From Gammaproteobacteria bacterium (GTDB taxonomy: Bacteria; Pseudomonadota; Gammaproteobacteria; Xanthomonadales; Xanthomonadaceae), in the NCBI GenBank assembly GCA_026398715.1, contig JAPLSI010000279.1, positions 1 to 24,780 of the forward strand: a DNA stretch of 24,780 nt, given 5' to 3'. The number at the start of each line of letters is the position of its first letter. Positions within the stretch are counted from its first letter, which is position 1. Position numbers and translations under genes: made by a program. Of the stretch, positions 1 through 7,965 are shown one piece after another. A model generated the notes under the pieces. That model did not search any database. It had not been told where the DNA came from and saw nothing but the letters and a program-made list of their open reading frames with translations.

Positions 1-523
1 ATCGCAAGGGGGAAATATCCAGCTCCTCCATCGCCAGTCGCGCCAGCAAGGGGTGCACTGCCCGTTCTCCCGCGTCGAGCGCATTCGACACCGCGCGAAG
101 CGACTCGGCCACGGGCCACAGCGCGACCAGCGGTTGCAGGCCGTCGGCGTCGCGGATGGCGGCGCGGCCCCCGGGGAATTGGCAAAGGCGGCGCATGATT
201 TCCGGACTGCCGTCGCGCAGGTCGATGGGTACCGTGATCAGCCAACGTCCCCGTGCCCGTGCAAGCAGCGCTTCCAGGCCGGCCAGTGGCCCGGGATAGC
301 CCGGCCTTGCGTCGGGCACCCACGACAAACCCGGACGCGTTGCGCGCGGATCGGAGCCGTTATAGCTGAGCAGGGTTTCGAGGAAGCCCGGGCCGGTCGC
401 TGCCAAGGTCCGCGACAACAGGTCGGCGCCCCGGAAGCTGACCGTGGCCTTGTCCACGCCACCAAGACGCAGGCCTTGGCCACCGGCGAGGATCCCCAGG
501 CTTGTTTGGTCCAGCGAGGGCAC
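1..523 (-). CDS. mobA: Molybdenum cofactor guanylyltransferase MobA (3' end cut by window)
   Basis: MobA transfers GMP from GTP to molybdopterin-Mo in the cytoplasm, giving the MGD cofactor of DMSO-reductase-family enzymes. Translating the minus strand from a GTG at 523 gives 174 uninterrupted codons to the window edge. The GTP-binding signature LAGGQGLRLGGVDK sits at residues 12-25, PGPLAGLEALL follows near 77-87, and an Asp at 101 in VPIDL fits the metal-binding Asp of the family. The segment from about 130 on (QPLVAL, then LDAGERAVHPLLARL) resembles the E. coli MobA C-terminal half. Family length is about 190-200 residues, so only a short tail is missing. The GTG lies 2 nt after the der stop with no clear Shine-Dalgarno, which suggests translational coupling. 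No ATG is available in frame near this point. Reliable as a MobA-family protein; the exact start is less certain. Confidence 0.87.
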   Translation of the reverse strand, partial: MPSLDQTSLGILAGGQGLRLGGVDKATVSFRGADLLSRTLAATGPGFLETLLSYNGSDPRATRPGLSWVPDARPGYPGPLAGLEALLARARGRWLITVPIDLRDGSPEIMRRLCQFPGGRAAIRDADGLQPLVALWPVAESLRAVSNALDAGERAVHPLLARLAMEELDISPLR

Positions 524-525
524 TA

Positions 526-1923
526 CTAGCGTTTTTTGACGTGCCGCATCAGGCGGCGGCGCTTCTCGAGCTGCTTGTCGGTGAGCACGTTCTTCTTGCC
601 TTCGAAGGGATTTTCACCTTCCTTGAAGATGAACTTCACCGGCGTGCCAACCAGCTTGAAGCGCTTGCGGAAGAAGTTTTCCAGGTAGCGCCGATAGCTG
701 TCGGGCAAGGTCTTCAGGCGCGTGCCATGGACGACGAACAACGGTGGATTGTCGCCGCCCGGATGCGCGAAGCGCAGCTTGGCGGGATGGCCGCGAACCA
801 CCGGGGGTGGAAACGTCTCGACCGCGACTTCAAGCGCCTTGGTGACCTCGGCGGTGGTGAACTTGCGCGTTGCCGACGCATGGGCGCGATTGATGGCGGC
901 GAACAACTCGCGCATGCCGGTGCCGTGCTTCGCGGAAATGGTGACCTGCTCGGCCCAGGTGCAGAAGGACAACTTGCGATCGAGCAAGGACTTGGTCTGT
1001 TCGCGCTGGTAGTCGGACTGGCCGTCCCACTTGTTCACCGCTACCACCAGGGCGCGTCCGGCTTCCAGCACATGGCCGAGCACGGTCGCATCCTGTTCGG
1101 TCACGCCTTCGCCTGCATCCAGCATTACCACGGCGACCTGGCAAACCTGGATGGACTGCAGGGTCTTGAAGACGCTGAATTTCTCGACGGCTTCCTCGAC
1201 CTTTGCACGCCGGCGCAAACCGGCGGTGTCGATGAGGCGATAGCTTCGACCATCGCGTTCGAGATCGACGGAAATCGAATCGCGGGTGGTGCCGGGCACG
1301 TCGGAGGCGATCATCCGTTCTTCGCCAAGCAGGCGATTGACCAGCGTGGACTTGCCCACGTTGGGCCGGCCGATGAAAGCAACGCGCATGCGCTTGCCAT
1401 CATCAGCGACAACGCCGGTGTCTTCGTCCTTGGGCAGGTACGGCCGAACCATCTCGACCAGGTGCGGAATGCCGCGCTGGTGCGCGGCCGCGATCGGCAG
1501 GACCTTCTCGACGCCGAAGCGCGCGAATTCGTTGACGCAGGCCGCCTCGTCCAGTCCATCGGTCTTGTTCACGACCAGGAAGAAGGGACGTCCGGATTTT
1601 CGCAGCCAGGAAAGGATTTTTTCGTCGAGCGCAGACGGACCTTCGCGGCCATCGACCACGAACAACACCAGGTCGGCTTCTTCGGCGGCCGATCGGGACT
1701 GCCGCGCAGTGGCGCCAGCCAGGCCTTCCTCATCCGCCGTCAGGCCGCCCGTGTCGCAAACGGCGAACGGGTGTTCTTCGTCCAGGCGGCACAGGCCGTA
1801 GTTGCGGTCGCGGGTGACGCCTGGTTCGTCGTGAACCAGGGCATCGCGCGTACGCGTCAGGCCGTTGAACAGCGTCGATTTGCCGACGTTGGGTCGTCCG
1901 ACCAGGGCGACCAGCGGCAACAT
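526..1923 (-). CDS. der: Ribosome-associated double GTPase Der (EngA)
   Basis: Der is an essential cytoplasmic GTPase that helps mature the 50S ribosomal subunit. The 465-residue product has the diagnostic tandem G domains. The first has a P-loop GRPNVGKS at 9-16, DTGG near 57-60 and NKTD at 119-122. The second has GRPNVGKS at 185-192, DTAG near 232-235 and NKWD at 297-300. A C-terminal KH-like domain covers roughly 355-440 ([19 protein letters not shown], then [13 protein letters not shown]). The basic tail [17 protein letters not shown] end is also typical. Length matches the family. ATG at 1923 lies 3 nt after the bamB stop, and mobA starts 2 nt after its own stop, so it sits inside a tight operon. 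bamB-der adjacency is widely conserved in gammaproteobacteria. Confidence 0.98.
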   Translation of the reverse strand: MLPLVALVGRPNVGKSTLFNGLTRTRDALVHDEPGVTRDRNYGLCRLDEEHPFAVCDTGGLTADEEGLAGATARQSRSAAEEADLVLFVVDGREGPSALDEKILSWLRKSGRPFFLVVNKTDGLDEAACVNEFARFGVEKVLPIAAAHQRGIPHLVEMVRPYLPKDEDTGVVADDGKRMRVAFIGRPNVGKSTLVNRLLGEERMIASDVPGTTRDSISVDLERDGRSYRLIDTAGLRRRAKVEEAVEKFSVFKTLQSIQVCQVAVVMLDAGEGVTEQDATVLGHVLEAGRALVVAVNKWDGQSDYQREQTKSLLDRKLSFCTWAEQVTISAKHGTGMRELFAAINRAHASATRKFTTAEVTKALEVAVETFPPPVVRGHPAKLRFAHPGGDNPPLFVVHGTRLKTLPDSYRRYLENFFRKRFKLVGTPVKFIFKEGENPFEGKKNVLTDKQLEKRRRLMRHVKKR

Positions 1924-1926
1924 GGC

Positions 1927-3150
1927 TTAGTTACCCAGGCGATAGGCAGCAAGCTCGCCTTCGTTGGACAGCGCGTACAGCACGCCTTCCGCGGAAACTT
2001 GCGGCGTGCCACGCACGGCGGCGCGCTCGATCCGCACGCGGCCGGCAACGTCGCCGGTGTCGAGCTTGATCCAGTGCAGGTAACCCTCGAGGTCGCCGAC
2101 GACGGCGTAATCACCGTGCACGACCGGCGAGGTAAGTTGGCGATTTCCGAGGACGTTCTGCTTCCACAAGGACGTGCCGTTGTTACGGTCCAGCGCCCAG
2201 ACGTTGCCAATCTTGTCGCTGATCAGCACCTTGTCGCCGGCAACCGCCAGGCCCGCATAGCTGCCGGTGTCGTTGGTCCACAACTGCTGGCCGTTCTGCA
2301 GCGAGAGCGCCGTCACCTTGTCGCGGTAGCTGGTCACGTACAGCAAATCGCCGTCGATGACGATTTCACCGTCGATGTCGGCCATGCGATCGAGTTCAGT
2401 GCGGCCGTCGGGCTCGGCAACGGCCAGTTCCCAGACGAGCAGGCCGTCGAGGTCGCGCAAGGCGACGAGCTTGCCGTCGTCGTAACCGATGAAGGTCGTT
2501 CCGTTGCTGCCAACCGGCGAGGCGTTGCCGCGCACGCTCAGGGACGGCAGGCCCCGATCGAAGACCCACTTGCGGGTGCCGTCGGCGGGATCGAATCCAA
2601 ACACGCGGCCGTCGTTGCTGCGCACGATGACGCGACTATCGGTGACGTAGGGCGCGCTGAGTACTTCCGAGCTGACCCGTGCCGCCCAACGCTTTTCGCC
2701 GGTGTCGGACGAGAAGGCAACCACTTCGCCGTTTCGACCGCCAACCACGACCAAACCATTGCCAACGCCCGGGCTGCCGGTGAGGCCGGCTTCAGCGGCC
2801 TTGCGCTTCCAGAACTTTACCCAGCTGCCTGTCTTTTCGACATTGACGGCGTTTGCGACCCAGATCTGCTTGCCAGTCGCTGCATCGAGCGCGAGCACTT
2901 CGCCATCGTCGTTGGTTGCGTAGACGCGGCCGCCAGTGACGCTCGGACGCTGGCGCAGCCAGAGGCGACCTTCACCCTTGCCCAGGTTCACGTCCCAGAG
3001 TTTGCTTACGCCGATCGGAGAGGCGATCTTCACCAGCTCGGTGGGTTGATTCACCTTGGACTTGTTGGAACCGCCGAGCCAGCCCTTGACGGTGGAGCAG
3101 CCGGGCGCAAATGCAACCAGGACCGCCACGAAAATGAGTTTACGCAGCAT
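1927..3150 (-). CDS. bamB: Outer-membrane assembly lipoprotein BamB
   Basis: BamB is the eight-bladed beta-propeller lipoprotein of the BAM complex, which inserts beta-barrel proteins into the outer membrane. The 407-residue product starts with a short signal peptide and a lipobox ending at Cys18 (FAPGC; Pro at -2 is a little unusual). PQQ/propeller-type repeats follow throughout, seen as recurring aromatic-Gly patterns such as ALDAATGKQIW, AFSSDTGEKRW, GFDPADGTRKW, ALSLQNGQQLW, ALDRNNGTSLW and WIKLDTGDV. The start ATG at 3150 is 3 nt downstream of the yfgM stop and der starts 3 nt after its stop. The yfgM-bamB-der order matches E. coli and supports the call. The mature protein should sit on the periplasmic face of the outer membrane. 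Confidence 0.97.
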   Translation of the reverse strand: MLRKLIFVAVLVAFAPGCSTVKGWLGGSNKSKVNQPTELVKIASPIGVSKLWDVNLGKGEGRLWLRQRPSVTGGRVYATNDDGEVLALDAATGKQIWVANAVNVEKTGSWVKFWKRKAAEAGLTGSPGVGNGLVVVGGRNGEVVAFSSDTGEKRWAARVSSEVLSAPYVTDSRVIVRSNDGRVFGFDPADGTRKWVFDRGLPSLSVRGNASPVGSNGTTFIGYDDGKLVALRDLDGLLVWELAVAEPDGRTELDRMADIDGEIVIDGDLLYVTSYRDKVTALSLQNGQQLWTNDTGSYAGLAVAGDKVLISDKIGNVWALDRNNGTSLWKQNVLGNRQLTSPVVHGDYAVVGDLEGYLHWIKLDTGDVAGRVRIERAAVRGTPQVSAEGVLYALSNEGELAAYRLGN

Positions 3151-3153
3151 GGA

Positions 3154-3801
3154 TCAGGTCTCCGGCTGTGCGGGCGGTTGGCCGCCGGCATCGATAAGTT
3201 TGAGTTCGACCAGCCGGCGCGTCGGCGCGGCCTGGTCAAGATTGGTCAGCGCCTGCTGGTAGGACTTGCGGGCGAGCTCGTTGTCGCCTTCCGCCACCGC
3301 GATGTCGCCACGCAGCTCGTCGGCGATGCCGGGGAACAACGGTTTGGAAACCAGGGCGAGTTGCTTGCGGGCCTCGGCGGGCTTGCCATCGAACAGGTAC
3401 AGGCGCGCGAGCCGGATCTGGCGGAGTTCCTGGATGTCCGCACGATCGGATTTCGGCGCCCCGGACTGCAGCAACTTGATGGCTTCGGCCGTCTTGCCCG
3501 AATTGTGCAGGAACGCGGCATAACGCAGCGTCGCCATTTCCGCGAATACCGTGTCCTGGTACTTGTCGCCCAGCAACGCTGAGAACGTCTTTGCCTTGGC
3601 CGCATCGTTGGCGTTGACGGCGTCGGAAAACAGCTGGTACTGGGTCGCGGCTTCCTGCTGGTGCCGAGTGCCCTGCCCTTTCCACCACTGCCAGGCGAAG
3701 ACCAGGCCCAGGCCCAGCGCGATGCCCAGGATCAGCGAGCTGCCGTTCTGCCGGAGCCATTTGCGGACGAGTTCGCCCTGTTCGTGTTCGTCAAGTTCCA
3801 T
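3154..3801 (-). CDS. yfgM: YfgM-family TPR membrane protein (SecYEG ancillary subunit)
   Basis: YfgM is a single-pass inner-membrane protein with a periplasmic TPR domain. In E. coli it associates with SecYEG and PpiD and is thought to hand substrates to periplasmic chaperones. The 215-residue product has a short cytoplasmic N-terminus (MELDEHEQGELVRKWLRQNG), one membrane helix at about 23-42 (ILGIALGLGLVFAWQWW), then helical TPR-like sequence. The N-terminal D-E-x-E-Q-x-E-x-x-x-x-W-x-x-x-N/G pattern is characteristic of this family (TPR_21-type). It lies directly upstream of bamB with a 3-nt gap. A 66-nt spacer (3802-3867) separates it from rodZ, the largest gap in the cluster after the ndk junction; I see no convincing promoter in it. 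Function is assigned by family and context. Confidence 0.92.
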   Translation of the reverse strand: MELDEHEQGELVRKWLRQNGSSLILGIALGLGLVFAWQWWKGQGTRHQQEAATQYQLFSDAVNANDAAKAKTFSALLGDKYQDTVFAEMATLRYAAFLHNSGKTAEAIKLLQSGAPKSDRADIQELRQIRLARLYLFDGKPAEARKQLALVSKPLFPGIADELRGDIAVAEGDNELARKSYQQALTNLDQAAPTRRLVELKLIDAGGQPPAQPET

Positions 3802-3867
3802 CGGGTTGTCGGTTCTCTGCCTGCTTTCGTTGCCGGCGGTTGGAAGTTTTGGGGAATGGCGGGGTCG

Positions 3868-4692
3868 TCAGTTGCTGGCGATCCGGCCGTCAGAGTATAC
3901 CGTAAAGCGCGCGACGTTCGCTTCGCGGAAAGGCGTCAGGTCCAGCTGCGCGCCTGCCAGGCTCACGTCGACGGCCGTGGCGTCGCCGAGCGTCACCCGC
4001 GCCAGTTGCCGGGCTTCGAAGCGACGTTCAGTTCCGGCTGGCACAAGCCCACGCTCGAGATGAACGCCGGCGTGGTCCACCAGGTCAACCCAGCTGTCTC
4101 CCCGGAAACGGATCACGATCGCGCCCTGGGACGCGGCGGCCTGCGGGCCTAAAGGCGCTACAGCCAGGACATCGGCTGCGGCTGGCGATGGCATGCTGAC
4201 TTTGAGCGCGACCGGCGCGGGTGTGCCGGCGGGCGCCATCGTTGCGTACGAATCGCTGGCGTCCAGCGGGATCAGCGTCACGCTGCGCTTTGGGGACTGG
4301 AAGTACAAGGCCAGGGCCACCACGGCGGCGACGATCAGGATCGTCATCACCAGGTAGCCGACGTTCATGGAACTGCGGTTGTAGGCGCGCTTGGCGACCG
4401 GCGTACCGCCAATCGCGACAAGCTGCGGCGCAGGCTTGCCCTTCACGACATCGTCGGCCAGCGACGAAGGAAGCCCCAGCAACTTTGCGTAGCTGCCTAC
4501 GTAGCTGCGCACGAAGATCGGCGCACCCAGGCGGGCCCAGTCCTCGCGTTCAATGGCGTCGAGCACCGAAACGGGAAGCTTGAGCTGCTGCGCCACGGAC
4601 TCGAGGCTCCAGCGGGCCTTTTCGCGCGCATGGCGGAAGCGAAGCCCGATCGGATCTTCGAACAGCGTGTCCTGGAACGATTCAATGGTCAT
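3868..4692 (-). CDS. rodZ: Cell-shape protein RodZ-like (HTH + TM + DUF4115)
   Basis: RodZ links cytoplasmic MreB filaments to the cell-wall elongation machinery. The 274-residue product has the expected layout. A cytoplasmic helix-turn-helix of the RodZ type covers about 15-80 (LRFRHAREKARWSLESVAQQL, then FVRSYVGSYAKLLGL). One membrane helix lies at about 112-131 (GYLVMTILIVAAVVALALYF), followed by a linker rich in Ala/Pro/Ser. A C-terminal periplasmic DUF4115-like domain covers about 190-270, with the hallmark FRGDSWVDLVDHAGVHLERGL. The start ATG overlaps the pilW stop by 4 nt (ATGA), so translation is probably coupled. E. coli RodZ is longer (about 337 residues), mainly because of its linker. 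In E. coli ispG and hisS follow rodZ; here they do not. Confidence 0.93.
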   Translation of the reverse strand: MTIESFQDTLFEDPIGLRFRHAREKARWSLESVAQQLKLPVSVLDAIEREDWARLGAPIFVRSYVGSYAKLLGLPSSLADDVVKGKPAPQLVAIGGTPVAKRAYNRSSMNVGYLVMTILIVAAVVALALYFQSPKRSVTLIPLDASDSYATMAPAGTPAPVALKVSMPSPAAADVLAVAPLGPQAAASQGAIVIRFRGDSWVDLVDHAGVHLERGLVPAGTERRFEARQLARVTLGDATAVDVSLAGAQLDLTPFREANVARFTVYSDGRIASN

Positions 4693-5462
4693 GGCGAGCG
4701 AGCCCCCTCCCCAGTGGGCACGTGATCGGGAAATTCCTGGCGCAGTCGCTCGCGGTAGCGGGCCGCGCCCATTGCATTGCCGGACCCTTCCTCGATCCGG
4801 GCTGCAAGATCCAGCGTGGCGGCATCTGCACCGAGTGCATCACGGCGCTGGATGAAGGCCCTCGCCTCGAAGAACTTGCCTTGCCTGAACTCCGTGTCCG
4901 CCAGCAGGAACAGCAGGTTCCGGTCCTCCGGCAAGAACACCAGCGCACGGCGAAGGTAATCCTCGGCTTGCGGCAGGCGACTTGCCGACAATGCGCACTT
5001 GCCGGCATTGGCCAGGGCCTGTGCCGGCGTACGGTACTTCGGATCCGCCAGCGCCTTCACGAATTCGCGATCGGCCAGGTCAGGCTGTCCATGCTCGCAG
5101 GACCACGCGGCATGCGCGTTGAGGATGACGCCGTCGTTGGGCGCAATCTTCAGGGCGCGGTCGAATTCCCGCTGGGCCCTGTCGGTCTCGCCTGCGCTGG
5201 CGTGGATCATCGCCAGCATTGCGCGCACTTCCGCGGAGCCCGAGTCGGTCTGTTCGGCCATCCCGGCCCGCTGGCGCGCCTTGGCGACGTCACCTGCCTC
5301 CAGGTAACCCTGGGCAAGCCCGAGATTCATCCTGCCGGCGGCGGAAAGTCGCACTGCTGCCCCCGACTCGGGCGAGGACGATGTGCCGCCATCCTTGCCG
5401 CCGCCCGTGCTCGCGCAAGCGGCCAGCAACATCGTGCACGCGATCCACTCAAGCCGCCGCAT
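4689..5462 (-). CDS. pilW: Type IV pilus biogenesis/stability lipoprotein PilW (PilF)
   Basis: PilW (called PilF in Pseudomonas) is the outer-membrane pilotin that localises and multimerises the PilQ secretin. The 257-residue product starts with a lipoprotein signal (lipobox LLAAC, Cys16), then a Gly/Ser-rich linker, then about six TPR repeats from residue 40 on ([78 protein letters not shown]). Size and TPR spacing match the family. It lies between rlmN and rodZ, as in many pilus-bearing gammaproteobacteria. Its 5' end overlaps the rlmN 3' end by 14 nt and its 3' end overlaps rodZ by 4 nt. No other pilus gene is in the window. Confidence 0.93.
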   Translation of the reverse strand: MRRLEWIACTMLLAACASTGGGKDGGTSSSPESGAAVRLSAAGRMNLGLAQGYLEAGDVAKARQRAGMAEQTDSGSAEVRAMLAMIHASAGETDRAQREFDRALKIAPNDGVILNAHAAWSCEHGQPDLADREFVKALADPKYRTPAQALANAGKCALSASRLPQAEDYLRRALVFLPEDRNLLFLLADTEFRQGKFFEARAFIQRRDALGADAATLDLAARIEEGSGNAMGAARYRERLRQEFPDHVPTGEGARSP

Positions 5463-6600
5463 CGGAGATCCCGTCAGCCTGCAGCTTGCGATTGAATTCC
5501 GCCTGGCGCCGCGTGCGATCCATCACCTGCCCCTTGAGTTGCCCGCAGGCGGCGTCGATGTTGTCGCCACGCGTGCGGCGCACCATGGTCAGCACCTGGT
5601 TTTCGAGCAGGATGGTCTGGAAGTCGCGGATGTCCGAATCCTCGGAGCGCTCGTAGCGCGTTCCCGGAAACGGGTTGAACGGGATCAAGTTGACCTTCGC
5701 CGTATTGGCGCGCTGCACTTGCGCGTCGATGCGGCGCATCAGCTTGACCAGGCCGCGGGCATGCTCGGGCTGGTCGTTGATGCCCTTCATCATCGTGTAT
5801 TCGAAGGTGATGGACGTACGCGGCTTGCGCATCGCGTAGCGCACGCAGGCATCCATCAATTCGGCGATGGGGTACTTCTTGTTCAGGGGTACCAGTTGGG
5901 TGCGCAGTTCATCGAACGGCGCATGCAAGGACACCGCCAGCGAAACGTCGCTTACTTCCGAAAGCTTGTCGATCATCGGCACCAGGCCGGCGGTGGACAG
6001 CGTGACGCGCTTGTTGGCCAGGCCGAAGCCGTTGTCGTCGCGCATCAGGCTCATCGCCCGCACGACATTGTCGAAATTCAGCAGCGGCTCGCCCATGCCC
6101 ATCATCACCACGTTGGTCAGCTTGCGCTGGTGGTGCGGCACGTTGCCCAGGTGCTTGGCCGCGACCCAGACCTGGCCGATGATCTCGGCGGTGCTGAGGT
6201 TTCGGTTGAATCCCTGGGTGCCGGTGGAGCAGAACGTGCAGTTCAGGCCACACCCGACCTGACTGGACACGCACAGCGTGCCCCTGCCCTTGTCGGGGAT
6301 GAAGACCGACTCGATGGCGTTGCCGCCGTCCATGCCCAGCAGCCACTTGTGGGTGCCGTCGGTGGACGGTTTTTCGAACATCGTGTTGGGCGGAAGCACG
6401 ACGGCATGCTGCTCGAGCTTGCCGCGCAATTCCTTGCCCAGGTCCGTCATCTGCCCGAAATCGGTCACATGCCGGTGGTACATCCACTTCATCACCTGCT
6501 GGGCGCGAAAGCGCTTCTCGCCGAGCGTGTCGGCGAAGAAGTGCTCCAGCCCCGTGCGATCGAGGTCGAGCAGATTGGTGCGGGCGTCAACCTCGGTCAC
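5449..6600 (-). CDS. rlmN: Dual-specificity 23S rRNA/tRNA adenine-C2 methyltransferase RlmN
   Basis: RlmN is a radical-SAM enzyme that methylates C2 of A2503 in 23S rRNA and A37 in some tRNAs. The 383-residue product has the CX3CX2C 4Fe-4S motif (C117, C121, C124 in [12 protein letters not shown]), the upstream conserved Cys110 ([11 protein letters not shown]), [11 protein letters not shown] near 168-178, and the C-terminal Cys at about 352 ([11 protein letters not shown]) that forms the methylated-cysteine intermediate. Both mechanistic cysteines are therefore present. The start codon is GTG at 6600, preceded about 9 nt upstream by AGGAAG on the minus strand. It lies 42 nt downstream of ndk, and the gap holds nothing else I can recognise. 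The ndk-rlmN-pilW-rodZ order is conserved in related bacteria. Confidence 0.97.
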   Translation of the reverse strand: MTEVDARTNLLDLDRTGLEHFFADTLGEKRFRAQQVMKWMYHRHVTDFGQMTDLGKELRGKLEQHAVVLPPNTMFEKPSTDGTHKWLLGMDGGNAIESVFIPDKGRGTLCVSSQVGCGLNCTFCSTGTQGFNRNLSTAEIIGQVWVAAKHLGNVPHHQRKLTNVVMMGMGEPLLNFDNVVRAMSLMRDDNGFGLANKRVTLSTAGLVPMIDKLSEVSDVSLAVSLHAPFDELRTQLVPLNKKYPIAELMDACVRYAMRKPRTSITFEYTMMKGINDQPEHARGLVKLMRRIDAQVQRANTAKVNLIPFNPFPGTRYERSEDSDIRDFQTILLENQVLTMVRRTRGDNIDAACGQLKGQVMDRTRRQAEFNRKLQADGISDAAA

Positions 6601-6642
6601 GGGCGATTGCTTCCTGGCGTGTTGCAGTGGGCCGTACCGCGA

Positions 6643-7068
6643 TCAGCGCGGGCACAGTTCCGTGGCGGCGAAGAAATAGGCAGTTTCAATTGCCGCATTC
6701 TCGAGGCTGTCCGAACCGTGAACGGCGTTGGCGTCGATACTCTGAGCGAAATCGGCGCGAATGGTTCCGGCCGCGGCGTCCTTCGGGTTGGTGGCGCCCA
6801 TCAGGTCGCGGTTGGTGGCGACGGCGTTCTCGCCTTCCAGCACCTGGATCATCACCGGGCCGGAGGTCATGAACTCGACCAGGGCGTTGAAGAACGGACG
6901 CTCGCGATGCACGGCGTAGAAGCCTTCGGCTTCCTTGCGGGACAGGTGCTTCATCTTTGCGGCGACGATCTTCAGGCCGGCGCCCTCGAAACGGGCGTAG
7001 ATCTGGCCGATCACGTTTTTCGCGACGGCATCGGGTTTGATGATGGAAATGGTGCGCTCCAGCGCCAT
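6643..7068 (-). CDS. ndk: Nucleoside diphosphate kinase
   Basis: Ndk transfers the gamma-phosphate of ATP to other (d)NDPs through a phospho-histidine intermediate. The 141-residue product matches the family in length. It begins with the typical [12 protein letters not shown] and has [10 protein letters not shown] near 51-60, GPV near 70, and the active-site His117 in the signature NAVHGSDS. The C-terminus ETAYFF is also standard. The start ATG at 7068 has a good Shine-Dalgarno (GGAG, 7 nt upstream on the minus strand). It is the first gene of the leftward cluster and is divergent from psrA, so the 207-nt region 7069-7275 must hold the promoters of both. Confidence 0.98.
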   Translation of the reverse strand: MALERTISIIKPDAVAKNVIGQIYARFEGAGLKIVAAKMKHLSRKEAEGFYAVHRERPFFNALVEFMTSGPVMIQVLEGENAVATNRDLMGATNPKDAAAGTIRADFAQSIDANAVHGSDSLENAAIETAYFFAATELCPR

Positions 7069-7118
7069 GAGCTTGCTCCGGGTAGGTTTCTAGGGAAAAG
7101 GAGGGGGAAAACCCGTGA

Positions 7119-7124
7119 AATTTA
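7119..7124 (-). promoter_or_regulatory. Possible -10 element for the ndk cluster
   Basis: On the minus strand an isolated AT-rich TAAATT (4 of 6 to TATAAT) lies about 50 nt upstream of the ndk ATG. At 17-nt spacing the matching -35 would be GTGTCC, only 3 of 6. It is the best candidate in an otherwise GC-rich leader, but weak. The rest of 7069-7210 shows no gene. Confidence 0.25.
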
Positions 7125-7214
7125 CCACAAAACCCTACTCGGGACACGGCCTTAGCCGGTATTGCGAAGCCAGTTTCGGGAATGCACGAGCGTCGCGAGC
7201 GGCGGTTACGGCCA

Positions 7215-7243
7215 TTGACCCCGGGGCCGCTCCAATCTAGGAT
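7215..7243 (+). promoter_or_regulatory. Predicted sigma-70 promoter of psrA
   Basis: TTGACC at 7215-7220 (5 of 6 to the -35 consensus) and TAGGAT at 7238-7243 (4 of 6 to the -10 consensus) are separated by exactly 17 nt. The -10 overlaps the first three bases of the palindromic operator at 7241-7262, and the expected start of transcription (about 7250) falls inside it. A repressor bound there would block RNA polymerase. The geometry also argues against translation starting at the TTG at 7243. Confidence 0.65.
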
Positions 7244-7262
7244 TGAAACACTTGTTTCAATC
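7241..7262. promoter_or_regulatory. Palindromic PsrA/FadR-type operator
   Basis: Two perfect 10-bp arms (GATTGAAACA and TGTTTCAATC) flank a central CT. The core is GAAAC-N4-GTTTC, which matches the site I know for PsrA, the TetR-family fatty-acid regulator of Pseudomonas and Shewanella. It overlaps the -10 of the psrA promoter and starts 35 nt before the psrA ATG. Autorepression relieved by long-chain acyl ligands is the natural reading. The sequence is directly seen; the binding protein is inferred from the neighbouring gene. Confidence 0.8.
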
Positions 7263-7275
7263 AGGCTTAGCCGGA

Positions 7276-7893
7276 ATGACCACCACCCACTTCAACACCA
7301 AGGACCGGATCCTCGGGGCTGCTGAAGAATTGTTCGCCCAACACGGATTCTCGGGCACCTCCCTGCGCCAGGTCACCAGTCGCGCCGACGTCAACATCGC
7401 TGCCGTCAACTACCACTTCGGGTCCAAGGAAAACCTGGTCAACGAGGTCTTCCGGCGCCGGATGGACGAGATGAGCGACCGCCGCATCAGCCAGTTGCGG
7501 CAGGCCCAGGAAGACCACCCCGGGGAACTCGAGCCGATCCTTGCGGCCTTCATCGAGCCCGCGCTGGCGCTTACGCTCGACCGCCACGGCTCGGCCTTCG
7601 TGCGGGTGCTGGCACGCGCGTATGCGGAGAAAAACGACCGCCTGCGCAAGTTCCTGTCCGACAACTACGGGCAGGTGCTGCGTGAATTCGCCAAGGCGCT
7701 TGCCCCGTCCCTGCCGAACCTGGGCAAGGAAGAATTGTATTGGCGGATGGACTTCGTTGCCGGCGCGCTCACCTACGCCATGGCAGATTTCGGACTTATC
7801 CGGCGGCCGGCAGGCGTGTCGGAGAAGACCCATTGCGACAAGGCCGCCGAACACCTCATCCGGTTCGCCGCCGCCGGCCTTCGCGCCCCCTGA
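7276..7893 (+). CDS. psrA: TetR-family fatty-acid regulator, PsrA-like
   Basis: The 205-residue product has a TetR N-terminal HTH (DRILGAAEELFAQHGFSGTSLRQV at about 10-33, then VNIAAVNYHFGSKENLVNEVF) that closely resembles Pseudomonas PsrA in the recognition region (VNLAAVNYHFGSK). The C-terminal helical ligand domain has a PsrA-style segment (ELYWRMDFVAGALTYAM). PsrA represses beta-oxidation genes and its own gene until long-chain fatty acids or acyl-CoAs bind. Here it lies 72 nt upstream of fadN on the same strand and has a matching palindrome in its promoter, which supports the assignment. I chose ATG 7276 because the alternative TTG at 7243 lies inside the -10/operator. A weak Shine-Dalgarno (AGG about 10 nt upstream) is present. 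Regulatory polarity and ligand are inferred. Confidence 0.85.
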   Translation: MTTTHFNTKDRILGAAEELFAQHGFSGTSLRQVTSRADVNIAAVNYHFGSKENLVNEVFRRRMDEMSDRRISQLRQAQEDHPGELEPILAAFIEPALALTLDRHGSAFVRVLARAYAEKNDRLRKFLSDNYGQVLREFAKALAPSLPNLGKEELYWRMDFVAGALTYAMADFGLIRRPAGVSEKTHCDKAAEHLIRFAAAGLRAP

Positions 7894-7930
7894 CAGCCGC
7901 TTCGCCCGCGCCGCGGCGCGTCCCCCGACC

Positions 7931-7952
7931 CACTGATCCAATCGTTTCATCC
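7931..7952. promoter_or_regulatory. Degenerate second PsrA-type box upstream of fadN
   Basis: This stretch matches the 7241-7262 palindrome at 14 of 22 positions in the same register. The right half-site GTTTCA (7944-7949) is intact, with the left half TGATCC at the correct 4-nt spacing. It lies 13 nt upstream of the fadN ATG and just before its Shine-Dalgarno (GGAG, 7956-7959). It could be a weaker operator or chance. Confidence 0.35.
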
Positions 7953-7965
7953 CTCGGAGCAAACC

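Noticed and set aside
238..483. An 81-codon minus-strand open frame near the left edge
   Set aside because: It is out of frame with mobA, which occupies the same strand and region with clear family motifs.
502..3582. A 1026-codon open frame on the plus strand opposite der, bamB and yfgM
   Set aside because: It is antisense to three well-conserved genes, has low-complexity composition with no domain pattern, and arises from the GC-rich third-position bias.
5383..7155. A 590-codon open frame on the plus strand opposite pilW, rlmN and ndk
   Set aside because: Antisense shadow of conserved genes; no recognisable motifs.
7243..7275. Upstream TTG start extending the PsrA-like regulator by 11 residues
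   Set aside because: The TTG lies in the operator and at the last base of the predicted -10, so it would not be transcribed from this promoter; the added residues are not PsrA-like.
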